From Kingdonia uniflora (Eukaryota; Streptophyta; Magnoliopsida; Ranunculales; Circaeasteraceae), in the NCBI GenBank assembly GCA_014058105.1, contig JACGCM010001166.1, positions 1,302,001-1,366,000 of the forward strand: a DNA stretch of 64,000 nucleotides, read 5' to 3'. Every line of letters begins with the position of its first letter. Position 1 is the stretch's first letter. Positions 22,391 to 34,335 of the stretch are shown piece by piece. A program made the position numbers and the translations under genes. The notes beneath the pieces were generated by a model. The model did no database searches. It was not told the DNA's origin and saw only the letters and a program-made list of their open reading frames with translations.

Positions 22391-23095
22391 ATTAGTACTA
22401 CCAGTGGCTTGCCACGGTGAATACGTCGACGCGCCTTCGGCGCTGCAAAATTGCCCATTAACGCACCTTCGGCGCAAAAAATCATGTACTGAATGAGAGT
22501 TCATCTTAACTCTCTACGTGCCGAAGACACTACTATATTATAAAACTGAAAGTAAGTTCCCGTGAGGTTCTTGTATTACTATCTTCAACACAAATTTTAA
22601 AGTTTGCATTTTTATATATCTTTTGGAGGTTTCAGAGGCAAATAATTGTCAATGACCTTATAAACACAACTCATATTTTAGGGAAGCTAACTTTTTGTCT
22701 AATACCCAATCTTTTGATGTCAAAACTAAGCTACTCTAGCTGATGGATTATCGTTATTCTTAATCATAGGTTGTGTGGCTTAGGCAACACATTTAAAAAA
22801 TGATTCTTTAGCAATACAGCCTAATAACATAGTTCAATATAAAGTATGGAGGGGAGATTTTTTTAGAGGAATCGATGTGAGAGAAAGTGCATCAATTCCA
22901 TATATAACTCCAATTTCATTATAAATTGTGACAATGTACATTAAAATTTCAAATTCAAGAATATACATAAAACAAACTTTTATACAAAGTCCTAAAACTC
23001 TAATCAAAATAGTGATGTTGAATGACAAAATATTTTGCATCTTCAACTTTTGCTGATTATTCTTGGTCATGCACCTTGAAATTATTGTTGCTAGC

Positions 23096-23826
23096 TGTAA
23101 TAGCCTAATTTTGGTATTCGAACTTAGCCTTTACACCAGATATGTTTAAAACACTTAAGAACAGTAAGTGATAGCTAACAAGATAATTTAGCTTGAAAAA
23201 CCTTTGAATAGGTTAAAAACTATGACCTTTCTTAAGGATTTGAGAAAAAGATAGTGATATTATTGAAATTGCTAGCTTATTACAACGAGTGTTTTGAGTA
23301 TATGCGATATTAGAGTAAGAATTCCTCTATCTTTCATAGGGATTTCACTGGTCCTATTTATAGGTCTTCTATTATGACCATTTGATGACCATTAAGATTC
23401 TTAATGATGGACGATACAAAATATAAGTTAGATATTCTTTGACCAGATTGTGTAACGTTCTGATTTTTTTTTGCTTCATAATTTCTTCGTGGATGACTGC
23501 ATATTTGCTTAACTTGAACTGTTGATGTAGAGGTCGAAAGTGATGACTAAAACTTAGGGATACTGAATATGTTGATGAGGTCGAAGACGAAGTATGAGTA
23601 TGAGATACAGAATAAGCTATTACAAGACAGCTCTCAACTAAGAGCACGAGAAGCATCATGGGTGAGTTGTGTTAGTTGAGAAACTCATGTTATAACTATT
23701 TCTTAATGTTGTTGTCTTGTTTCTGATTGTGCTATAAATATGCCACGTGCTCTGTTGATGAGGTCAAAAGTTTGTATGTTGGTCAAAGATGAAGCATGAG
23801 TCCAAGATACAGAATAAACTACAACA
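23096..23826 (-). repeat. 3' LTR of element C
   Basis: It starts TGTAATAGCC and ends CTACAACA. It contains a TATA box at 23,353-23,364. Inside, 23,575-23,690 resembles the sequence that crosses the LTR outer edge at 23,750-23,890 (see findings). Confidence 0.88.
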
Positions 23827-23842
23827 ACCGCCCTCTCTTAGC
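23827..23842 (-). other. Polypurine tract of element C
   Basis: Minus strand TAAGAGAGGGCGG lies directly next to the LTR, the expected start site for plus-strand DNA synthesis. Confidence 0.5.
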
Positions 23843-24040
23843 CAACAGTACGAGAAACATTGTGGGAGAGTGGTGTTGGTTGAGAAGTATCATCAATGCT
23901 AGAGTTAATATCTGGGAATCATTTCTAACATATATTCATGAATATATGTTTGTATCTTTTGGATTTTCTAGAACCAATGGTTCTAGTCAATGTTGTTGCA
24001 TGGGAAATCTTCCTGACATTGGGAATTTAAAGAGTCGGCT

Positions 24041-24467
24041 TAAATGCTAATCATAGTATAAAGAGTACTCTAAGTTGTGTGTGATGAACCAAGTCTTCGT
24101 CGTTGAACTATTTCTCCTTTATTCTTGTTTTTGTACTTGAAATCTTCTAACTGCTGAGAGTATAGTGACTAGAAGGAACCAATCTCGGGAGTCTAGGACT
24201 CGTAGAAAGATAGAAGAACTGCGCATCATGTAGTTTGGATACCAACTTTTGTATCTGCCGACACCAATTCCTGTGTCGCCTACCTATTACCATATATCCT
24301 ATGAAGAGGTGATAAAGGCGAGGGATGATTATTATCAGATGGTGGATTTCTATTATCTGTTGACGTCAGAGGCAGAGCACCGAAATGGTCTTCGGCTACT
24401 GGCAGAGGAGGCTATTATAACTAAAGATGAAGCAGCAGGCGTTCGTCCGAGGGAGTCTCACCAGTAA
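24041..24467 (+). pseudogene. Plus-strand accessory ORF in element C, possibly the start of gene X
   Basis: One frame stays open for about 140 codons except a TAG at 24,231. It is basic at first (TRRNQSRESRTRRKIEELRI), then has LYLPTPIPVSPTYYHISYEE, VIKARDDYYQMVDFYYLL and AEHRNGLRLLAEEAIITKDE. No counterpart remains in B, where this zone is deleted together with the LTR edge. Its place and strand suggest the 5' part of gene X, but I cannot link it by sequence. Family not recognised. Confidence 0.4.
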
Positions 24468-25399
24468 CCTGCTAGTTAGTGGGTCCTTGCTAAGAAATAT
24501 GACCTTTTGTCTGTCTCTAGCATACGAGGAGGTGGGGGTTATGGTATAAAAGGTGGTGATGGTGGAGGGTGTTTTTCCATGGACCATATATATTAGCCCT
24601 AAAGAAGATCTTTCAACTGCAATTTCCAGTTCCACTGTTTCCTATTCCTTGCAGCATGGGATCAGAGTTTGGAAGTTGGTGCAATTTTACATCTTCTTCC
24701 TCGCTGACTTTCGAGAGGCATTTCGAACTGCTACTTGATGTAATTTTGGAAAGTAATCTGTATATTGTTTGTAATGATAGTGTATCTGTAAAGTAATCTG
24801 TAAGAAATATTTTTGAACTAATAAAATGTCACCATTCTGTTATCTTGATGTTATGCATCAAACTTCGTAACTTTGATGTGTAGGTTTGGGTTGTAAAGTT
24901 TAGGTCTGCAAGTATGGGGAATAGTAGTTTGTTACGTGGTCTTTGCTGTAAAAACCAAACTATTGAGATCTCAGTGTATATATCGATAAATGGTAGTGAT
25001 AGGTGAGGTTTGAAAAATTAGAAAAACTCAAAAATGTGATGATAGGAAGTAGACAATTTCTGTAAGATGGCTGGGTTGTTGTAAATGTATATGGTATTTT
25101 GCGATCTGTGTATTCGAACTGACTAAAAATGTCTCGACCTGTAGAAAGAAATGATATTGGTCTATAGGGGCTACCGCTAGACTTGCTTGATTTTGTATAC
25201 TGCCATCTTCATATTAGTACGTATAAAATCTAAGGAGATATTTTATAATATGGAAAGAATGACCTGTCATAATAATCGGGATTGGCTGTTGATATTCTTC
25301 TGTCCTAAAAATTTTCTTGTAAAATATATCTTCCAGCAAACTTTGTGGGGTGATATAGATTCTCAAAGATCTTCCTGGTGTCTATACTGGATGCCAGGA

Positions 25400-25530
25400 T
25401 ATGAAAAATGACTGTTCGATAGCTCGATTATCACAAACTTGTAGAAGAGGATGCAAGAGCAGCAAGAGGAGAGATAATTCCAAGTGGCAAGGTGAATCAT
25501 CTAGGCTGCTTTAAATGTAACTACAGAAGT
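25400..25530 (+). pseudogene. Accessory gene X of element C, 3' remnant
   Basis: TVR-LDYHKLVEEDARAARG and EIIPSGKVNHLGCFKCN match the end of gene X in element B (about 9,176-9,290). The sequence just upstream (25,360-25,400) matches B with an internal deletion. Between 24,470 and 25,360 I see no clear coding. Confidence 0.5.
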
Positions 25531-25977
25531 TTGTAAGATCGAACTGTCAAAGTTCGTAATGAATAAGTAATTTGTTTTGCAGTAATTAGTTATATGTAGA
25601 ATGAGGCATATTGTTGCATCGATTTGAGATGAATATGAATAAAGTATTATGTTTAACTGTCTGTGTACAGATATTGTTGATGATAGTTGTATGATTTTAA
25701 CAACTGTATAAATATCTTCAAATTATGAATATTAAACTATTTTAGGAATGTCGTACGATCTTGGTATAGTACAAAAGTAAGGCGCTTGATCGTTTGTACT
25801 GCGTTAGGGAAAAGGGGCAGAATTTTTAATGGCAGACAATAGAGACAGACGTGATGACAACAGACGTTATAACAGAAGTCATGATGATATTGTTAGCTAA
25901 AAAGACGTGCTTGTAGAGACAGTAGGGGTGACTGACACGTATTTGAAGAAGTACTCATTTTGTAAACCGAGGGAAAG

Positions 25978-25985
25978 TATAAAAA
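25978..25985 (+). promoter_or_regulatory. Internal TATA box for accessory gene Y (element C)
   Basis: TATAAAAA lies in the phrase AACCGAGGGAAAG. The matching position in B has TATTAAAA. The leader then runs to a probable intron at 26,202-26,559. Confidence 0.55.
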
Positions 25986-26559
25986 CTCGTATCTCACACC
26001 CTCATAAAATATTAACAGTTGCAGAGAGGGACAAAAGCTATACAAATTCTATCTCTAAGGAGAGGAAACCTTTAAGTTCTTAGTGTAATTTAAGAGGGAA
26101 AGGTTCATCGGGTGATATAAAACTGTTAGAAAAGCGACGAGAGCGGTCGTTCTCGGTAAGACATCCGGATAAAATAGAAGATTGTTGATCTTCAAGTACA
26201 GGTTGGTGATCTGTGCCTCTATTTGTTTGATTTGTTTTTGCCAGTAATTTGAAGGATATTGTTTGTTTATCCTTTTAGATTGAGGGATACAGAAGTTCTA
26301 TAATGTAGGGGTTTTAAGATCTTTGAGTAATTGATGAGAGAGTTATCTAGTGTAGAATCCTTGTTATATGAATAGACTGTAGAGAGAAAAAATTATTGTT
26401 TGGAGAAGAAGAGGGAAACTTAAAATGATTTTTTTTATTTTGAAAAACTGCAAAGTAAGCGTGTTGACTGGGTAGAAATACGGGTAGGGTTATTTTTACT
26501 GTGTGTAGGGTGTAATATGTAAAGTAGAGATAATGATAAAATATTTTGTGTATATGTAG

Positions 26560-29500
26560 GTCCAGTATACATTCAGAACCTAGAATTCCCAAGAGTAAAT
26601 CTGTAGTATATTCAAGTTCGGAGGAAACATCGTCGCCGGGGAGGGAGGACGATTATAATGCCATGGAAGAAACTGTAAATAGTATATAGGTGATTGTAGA
26701 ATTTGGGGAAACCAGTAAAATAGGGAAAGTGATAGAGATAGAGGATAAAAAAGAGAAAGATAAATTATTTGTTATATACCCAGTGAGAGTTTATGTAGGA
26801 AAAGAATTTTTAAAATAAAAAATGAAATTTTAGGAAAATTGGGTAGTTATCTGGTGGACCAAGGTCGTTGGTTTAAGGCCTATGTCCCAGAAAAAAGGGA
26901 GGAGGCGGTATACTACCAAGTCCCTTGTTTGAAGAAATGAAAAAGGGAGAGATGGATTAGTGAGGATGTTAATCTCTCGTAATATAATGGTCTCGGGCTA
27001 GCAGGCCTGAATGATGGGTTTTTATGTTACTTGAATCAGGTCATGTTTGGCTTTAGAGTTCCTCTGACCTTCTTTCAAAAAGGGGTTATGAATGTATTGC
27101 AATATTGCCCTGCCTAGCTGAATGGGAATGTATATGAGATGATGAGGATATGTGAAGCACTTAATGATAAATGGAGAAAAGAAGGGACTGCCAAGCAGTT
27201 CAAAGCCAATAATGTGCTGAAATTGTATAAATATAAATATGTCAAAGGACGAAGTAGTGGTTACCTGTATAGTGATTCATCTAGGCAAAAATATTGACTT
27301 TGAATCTGCGGGTAGGCCATGGAATGATCACCTTGTATGGGTACGGGGTAATTGTATGTAGATTTTAGATGAACCAACGCTCCTTCTGAACAATACATAT
27401 TGTAACCCAAATAAGTAACTTTGATCAATCTTCGACTAACCATTATCATGTCTTCAAGCTCTTAATTAACGTTTTACTCCTTATTTTATCAGAACCCAAT
27501 CCTTTGTCGATGGATGATAATACCAGTTTGTTCGACTGCGTGATCAGGTTGAGTTAAAGCAAGTACTTGGTGAGCTCGGTATCTGTAGGGATAAGATGGT
27601 AGATTTCAAAGTACCCAAAGGTCAGGGAACTCACGGGAAATGAGCTATGGCTTAGGAGAAATCTCGTTTGATTGTTGATGATGTCTTCAGTCTTCCACCT
27701 CCTGTACCTAAAAACATAAAACAGAATACTCGGAGGCTGAAAATGTCAGCTCTGCAGAGTACATCTGCTACGGGGGAGGTGACCATGGAATAAGAGATTA
27801 CAAAAATTATTTCTGGGGATGTAGAGGAGAGACAGAAAGTGGGTGCGGTTACTCCTACAGAGATTAAGAAGAAATTGTTGAAGAGAAAGTGGCATGGGGA
27901 CGAGGGTAGCTCTCTTACTAATCCTCATGTTGCGGCCAAGATAAGAGAGCTAGAGCAGAAATGCTGCCTGATTGTTAGGACTAATCCGAAGCTACTTGAT
28001 AAAGAGTATCAAGAACACACATTCGCGGTATGTGTTTGAAATCTTTAATTATCTTGTATTCGGTCTAAAAGTTGTTGTTCTGAAATTGTGTTTGTGTATT
28101 TGCTATACTGGCAGTTCTCGATACAGCTAAAAAAGGCAACAAAGTGCCTTGATAAGTGAAGCTAGGAGTTTATAAATATTACCCTGAAGTTTGATGCTCA
28201 ATCGACTCGAATTAGGAAGATCAAACCTGAACTCTAACTAGAGAAAAAAAAGAGCTAAAGATGCCAAGGTTGTTTAAGAGCGGTATAGAGTGTTGTCTGA
28301 GCATAACGATGTGATGTCATGATCATGCAAGGCATTGAAGGTGGAAAGAGATTATTTTGTACAATCTTATTACTCTTTTAGGTTGACTCGTACTAATGTC
28401 AAGTTGGGTCAATTTGGCAAATACGATGAGATAGACTTTCCTGCAGATATTGGCTGATGATGTTGATCCAGCCAATGTACCTGCTATACCCACTGAACCA
28501 GCTATAAATGCGGATAAAACATCAGATTTTCCAACTGTAGTAGACATTAGCAAGAGTCTTTAAACAATCTGTAGTACTCTACTCTGAACTATGTTGTTCA
28601 TTTAACTTTGATAGGATTGTACTCTGTATGGTTGTAAAACTGGTAAGTTTTATAGAAGCCTTTAACATGTTGTCCTTGAATGCTTGCATGATAATAAGAT
28701 ATTTGTAATCTGTATAGGAGAAAGAGCAATTGAGAAAAATAAATTCTAAACTAGAGAGAATGTTGAGTAGAGCGAGGGATTCTGTGGCTCGTATTCAACA
28801 TGTACTTAATAAAACTGAATATATGATAAGGCAATTTAAAATTTAATTCGGAGAAAACTTTTAAAGAGTTATATGACCTCCAGTGTAGATATGCTAAGAT
28901 AAAAATATAAAGGGATGAGGTGTTAAGAAAGAAGGAGGAAAGTGGGATATTAGTTTGAAAACTAAAAGAGTTGACATGTTTTAACGATCTGAGTGCTAAG
29001 GCTAGGTGTCAAAGTATGCTGATTTCCCTGACATTATTTTTTGAGGTCGAAGTAGATTGTGAACCCGGTTTAAAAGAAGCTTATGTAAAGTTTTTGAAGG
29101 AAAAATGTATAGTTCTAGACCCAGCTCGAGTTATGCTTTTAGCTCAAGAAGCATGTAATCGTCATAGTTTAAAGGCAAGAAAATATTTAGCTCGAGCTGG
29201 TGTGTCTGTTATATGGGGCGATGTAGAACCTGTATATGATGTGTTTGGCTTTATGTAAGATCGAAGGGCCATGAGAATTATATTTTTTAGGATAAGAAAA
29301 GTGTAAATATAGGTTCAAAAACAATTAATGAGTAAGTTAAAGGAGTTGTATGATGTATTATCGTAACATATTGAGCAAAAAATTGCCTTTAGCAACGCGA
29401 TTGTCGAAAGAAGTGGCTGTTCGAATGAAGGTAGAAGCTTATGTGAGGGTTTTAGGTGTATTGGAAAAAGAAATGCGCAAGCGGTTATACAAGGAGAAAA

Positions 29501-31361
29501 TATGTAGTTGAAGGAGCATTTATATCCGTCGCGAGCAAAAGTTGTAGCTCGAACAGAACATGAGCGTCATATAGAAAGTATCATTGATTTTTATGGAGGT
29601 GAGCTGGCGAGGGTAGAGAACGAATTTTGGAAGTTCACAACAGAATGTGGGAAGGATTTTGATGTTGAGAATGTCAAGGCTGAAAATATGAAGTTTACCA
29701 AAGATGAAGAGGAAATTGTTGGTGAAAAACTTATTCCTAGATCGAGGGAATTGTCGTTAGAATAGGATAAGGAGGAGGTTGAGAGTCTGATACTCTGATC
29801 ACGGCACAAACAACGTGAACAGGAGGTAGTGACATTTATAGCCCATGTAGATGTTCAAGTAACAAATAGAAAGAGTTTGAGAGATAAAGGGCAGTCCTCT
29901 CATATCTCAAAGAAGCAAAAATAGGGTATTCCAGTATGTTACCGGCCCTGCATATGTGTTAGATCTTTGTATACAATTTTTTTATGATAAATGAAATCTT
30001 TTCTCTGTGGTGATAAATAGAACGATGTATCGATATTACTCAGATATCATGTTCCTGATTAAACTTGTTAATTGTAATATATAATATGTTTGTATAAGAA
30101 AATTATTATAAATGCGAACTATTATGACAGATAGAACTGGTAGCTGCTCATAGTAAATATGATGGGTTACGTGTTCGAAAGGAACAATTGAATGCTAAAC
30201 TAAATTCGTGTCAGGGGGCACTAAAGAGTGCTACTGAATTAGAAGAAAAAAATGAAGGTGAAGATATCAAAAGAGCGAAATATAGTAATTCGTTTGTCTG
30301 AGAAACTGCAATTTAAATAGGCTGAACTAAACAGGGAGTTAAGAAAGATGGAGGGATTAAAAGAAGTTATAATGAAAAAGGATGTAGAGCTTTTGGATAC
30401 CGCTAAACAAATTAAACGACAAGGGGCAAAATTCATAACTGTGCGAACGCACAATACAGAGTTGTTGACGGTGTTAGCGAAGGAAGAAAATAATTTGAAA
30501 GACATGTAATTTCAGGTAAATATGTTGGAGGCAGAGATAGTTGATATAAGAGTAACTGTTATAGAAAGAAAAGCTTGTGCCCAAAAATATGAAGTATTAT
30601 GGTCAGTTGCTAATATGATGATACAAAAGGTGGAAGAAGCCTGTAGTCAACAGAACGAAAACATAAACAAGACTTGAGATAAGGTATATATGCTTGAGCA
30701 TACCATTCAGTCGCTGATGTTAAATATTTTAGAGTATCAAGCGAAGAACACAAAATTGCGTGATGCGAATACTAAGTTGGATGTAGATCTCTGTAAGGCT
30801 AAAATGAGTCTTGACGAAAGTAAGGTAGATAGAAATTATCATGAGGCGGAGGTAGAGGGATCAATGTCTATATTTTGTCATATGGACGAATTCATGGCAG
30901 TGTTGGAATCTTGGAATGTTGTGACGTTAAGTAAAAAATTAAAAGTGGATGAACGCTGCCAAAGTTTGGTAGCTATGATGAATGGCACTTAAGGTAAACT
31001 TAGTGAGCTTATTCTTGCTAAAAAGATGAAAAGTAAGGTAGGTGATATATACGAGAGAGATATTGCAACTCTTATTTCGTTCTTCATATCAGAATTCAAT
31101 AGATTGGAAGCAAAAAGCAGAACTGTATATGACAGTTTAGTTGCCAAAGGTATGTAGTGCGAAATGAGGTTAGTTTGATTAGAGTACCTAGATCTCATGG
31201 TGTCAAGAATTGGAGTTCTTAAAGAAGGTATGATTAGGGAAGGAAAACTAATTGTTATTGGAAAAATACCAGAGTTTATGCGTGTTCGTCTGTATGGGGA
31301 GAGTTCACATAATACTGGGAATCTTTCAGGTGACAGTTCAAGTGATAGCTCGAGTGAGTAA
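26560..31361 (+). pseudogene. Accessory gene Y of element C (antisense, multi-exon, long coiled-coil protein)
   Basis: Same protein as in B. The N-terminal globular domain has RWFKAYVPEKREEAVYYQVP, VMFGFRVPLTFFQKGVMNVL, YVKGRSSGYLYSDSS and WNDHLVWVRGNC. A linker with KRKWHGDEGSS follows, then a long helical region: LSRARDSVARIQHVLNKTEY, ARCQSMLISLTLFFEVEVD, GGELARVENEFWKF, LQFK-AELNRELRKMEGLKE and LEHTIQSLMLNILEYQAKN. The tail ATLISFFISEFNRLEAK ends SGDSSSDSSSE with stop 31,359-31,361. A probable intron is at 28,028-28,110 (GTATGT donor). The ancestor would exceed 1,000 residues. It has many stops. Location and partners are unknown; long coiled coils suggest assembly or protein binding (inference). 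Confidence 0.65.
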
Positions 31362-31565
31362 TAAGGCGTAGTGATTGTTATAAGGGATTATTTTTACTAT
31401 ACAAATAAAAATATTATAAATAGAGTATATTAACGTAGGTCTGTTAACAAAATGAATGCTTTCTACTAACCTTGCGATAAACCAATTGTGATAGAATGAT
31501 TCCACATGCTATTGTACAGTAGAGGGTTGGTTTTTCTAATTCTATAAACGTTTAAGAAAATAGAA

Positions 31566-31830
31566 GATCAGTTTGGCTGAAGCAACAAATGATCTATAAT
31601 ATAATAGAGGATCAATTTGGCTAACGCAACAAACGATCTGTAATATATTAGAGGATCAATTTAGCTGAAGTAACAAACGATCTGTAATATAATAAATGAT
31701 CAATTTGGCTGACGCATCAAACGATCTGTAATGTATTAGAGGATCAATTTGGCTGAAGCAGCAAATGATTTGTAATGTAATAAAAGATCAATTTGGCTAA
31801 AACAACAAATGATCTATAATGTATTAGAAT
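31566..31830. repeat. Tandem repeat, 44-bp unit, about six copies
   Basis: The unit is built on GATCAATTTGGCTGAAGCAA, then CAAACGATCTGTAAT. It is homologous to the 13-copy array in element B at the same place. Confidence 0.85.
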
Positions 31831-32125
31831 GGGGTAAACCCAATGGTAATCTGTAATGTTTAGAGATATAATTTGTATATAGAATTACTTATTTGATATC
31901 TTAAAAAAGTATTATAATGTAGGGCAATCAGACACAAGTATTTCATTATTGTAAGATTGACGAAAAAAGAATGTTAGATGGAGTACTGTATGAAATAATA
32001 AAAAGTACTCAGACATATGGTGATCAAACATAAGTATTTCATTGATGTAAGATCAGCATACAAGATGATAGATTTATTTAGAGAAGTGCGCTATGATAGA
32101 TTAGCATCGTCGATATAGCTTCAAT
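31831..32125. other. Rest of the 3' untranslated region of element C
   Basis: Contains one and a half copies of the ~107-bp repeat (TTCATTGATGTAAGATCAGC and related phrases) and no gene. Confidence 0.6.
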
Positions 32126-33210
32126 AGTCTTGTGTTCCAAAGATTAGGCGCTTATTCCCCACGTTTACTAGCGAGATCGAAAGAACCAAGGCCACTTTTA
32201 CCAACAATGATAAAAGGACCTTCCCAATTTTTGGCCAGTTCCCCGGTATTGACTTCTTTTCTGTGTTTGGGGATTTCTCAGAGAACGAGATCTTTAATTT
32301 TGAACTCTCTATAACGAACTCGTTTGTTATAAGATTGGACTAAAGCCAGGTGGTATCTTCCCAAGTTCATGATTGTTCTGTCTCTAGTTTCCTCAATACA
32401 GTTCATATTATATGTCAACTGGAATTCATTTTCTTCATCTGCCATAGTATGGTCGCGCAATGGATGATGATATTGAGTAGGGATTATTGCCTCAGTACCA
32501 AATGCTAAAAGGAATGGCGTACATCCAGTCGATACCTGAGGTATTGTGCAATATGCCCATAATATATATGGTAATTCTGGGACCCAATTACCCTTCTTCC
32601 CTGTCAAGCACTCTTTCATTCCATCCCGATAGTGCAATTAGTAATTTTAGCTTGATCATTTCCTTGTGGATAATATGGATTGGAAGGAGAGTGGATGATG
32701 TTGTATTGATTAAGGAACTCAATGACTCTAGAGCCAATGAATTTTTGTCCATTGTTGATTTTGATGAGATAAGGGCAGCCAAACTGGATGATGATAGTTT
32801 TCTATATAAACTTGATGACTTCGTCTTCTCGAGTGTGACACAGAGGCACTGCTTCAACCCATTTAGTAAAGTAATCCATTGTTACTAGGAGGTACTTCCT
32901 TTTACCTAGTGTAGTGGGAAATTCTCCTATGAGGTCGAGAGCCCTTCTTTTGAACGGCCAAATAACGTTGCTAGAATGGAGTTCCGAGGCTGAAGCTTGA
33001 ATTTGGGGGTCATGTCGTTGGTAGGCATCACACTTGCTTGCAAGTTCAATGGCTTGAGCTTTCATTTTAGGCTAAAAAACTTCTTGAGTAAGAGCTCGAT
33101 TGGCTAAAGATCCCCCTACTTCATGGGAACCGCAAATGCCTTCGTGAAGTTCATGTAGGAATTTTTGAGCCTCGTTGTTTGATAAATACTCGAGATACGG
33201 TCCTGTCACC
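32126..33210 (-). pseudogene. Integrase of element C
   Basis: Zinc-binding H-H part FLHELHEGICGSHE is at about 33,120-33,170, then CDAYQRHDPQIQ. The core is at 32,802-33,065 (GEFPTTLGKRKYLLVTMDYF). The second Asp is replaced (KINNGQKF) and the third acidic residue is Lys (GNDQAKITN). The C-terminal domain (32,278-32,637) has FGTEAIIPTQYHHPL, CIEETRDRTIMNLGRYH and then LAKNWEGPFIIVGKSGLG. Two of three catalytic residues are lost. Confidence 0.75.
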
Positions 33211-33419
33211 AAAATTTAGTAAATGAGACTATTGACCATGACGTATCACTTAGCATTATCGAGCACACATCTTCTTTCAGTAGGATCTTTAAGAAATTCG
33301 CCGTCAAACTTGTTTTGAGGTCCGATATATGTAAGAAAAGGTCGTCTCCAATCGTCCTCATCGTCTTCAACACCCCCAGTATTAACAAAATTTGAGCTTA
33401 TGACGTTAATCTTGGGGGT

Positions 33420-34335
33420 AGAAATTACTTTAATCTTGAGATATCGAGCTTTTGTGTCGAGGACTCCTGGTAGGTAGGCAAGGGAATCATAATGTTTACT
33501 TTCTCCGTGCGGTAAATGTTAAATGGCAACACTCTTGAATCTACGCATTCTGTCGGCTACTGCTACTGCGTAATTAATCATTTTGCCATTCTTCAAAAAC
33601 TTTTCTGTATAATGGTTTACGATAAGCAAAGAGTTCGTGTACACCGATAATTCATATACTACAATCTCTAGAGCCATGTCTAGACATAGAATTAATGCCT
33701 TATATTCGGTTATATTGTTTGTAACTTCAAAGTTGAGTCTAATTACTTTTTCAATTTTATCATTAAAAGGAGTAATAAGTACGATACCGATGACTGATCC
33801 TTCAGGTCCGGCAGAGCCATCAGTCAGAAGATGCCAATCCTTCTAAGTTATTCAGTCTAACTTTGCTTCAAACTGTTTGTCATTGATTTTTGTACTATCT
33901 TCTTCCCAGTCAGGATCTTCTACTAGGAAGTCTGCAAGAAAATTTGTTACTGTTTTACCTTTTTTAGAATGTCATAGTTCGAAGCGTATATTATGTCACC
34001 CAAGAGTTATTGACCATTATTGTACTCGTCTAGATTTCTCTCGTTTGGACAATATTTTGTGCAAAGGATAATTTGCCATTACATGAACTGAGTGGGCTTG
34101 AAAATACTATTTTAACTTCTGTGACGTGTAAATAAGAGCTAACAGCAGTTTTACGATCTTGGTATATCGAGATTCTGCTAGAGTAAGAGTTTTGCTGACA
34201 AAGTGGACAGGTTTCTCCGTCTTCTCATCAAGGAAAATGAGGACATAACTCAATGATTTGTCAGTAACAGCAAGATATATGGTAATTTCTTTGCCTTCCT
34301 TAGGTGTGCTCATTACTGGTGGTTTGCCTAAATAA
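33420..34335 (-). pseudogene. Two RNase H domains of element C
   Basis: The archaeal-type domain (about 33,440-33,850) is broken by stops but recognisable beside that of B. The first RNase H is open at 34,107-34,313 with EITIYLAVTDKSLSYVLIF and KPVHFVSKTLTLAESRYTKI. Confidence 0.65.

Larger units (their letters stand above)
21203..23095. other. Spacer between elements B and C, no gene found
   Basis: AT-rich. It contains a CAA-type microsatellite near 21,545-21,572, a GA microsatellite at 22,141-22,174, a repeat shared with 39,660-39,850, and GC-rich short hairpins (GCGCCTTCGGCGC, 22,431-22,443, and a second similar copy at about 22,463). A 22,530-22,560 phrase (CTATATTATAAAACTGAAAG) looks like some Helitron starts, but I could not find a convincing end. 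Confidence 0.5.

Noticed and set aside
22390..22560. A Helitron end (hairpin GTGGCAAGCCAC followed by a CTRRT-like word on the minus strand, and a Helitron-like start phrase at 22,530)
   Set aside because: Hairpin spacing is unusual, start and end point in inconsistent directions, and no Rep/helicase sequence is visible.
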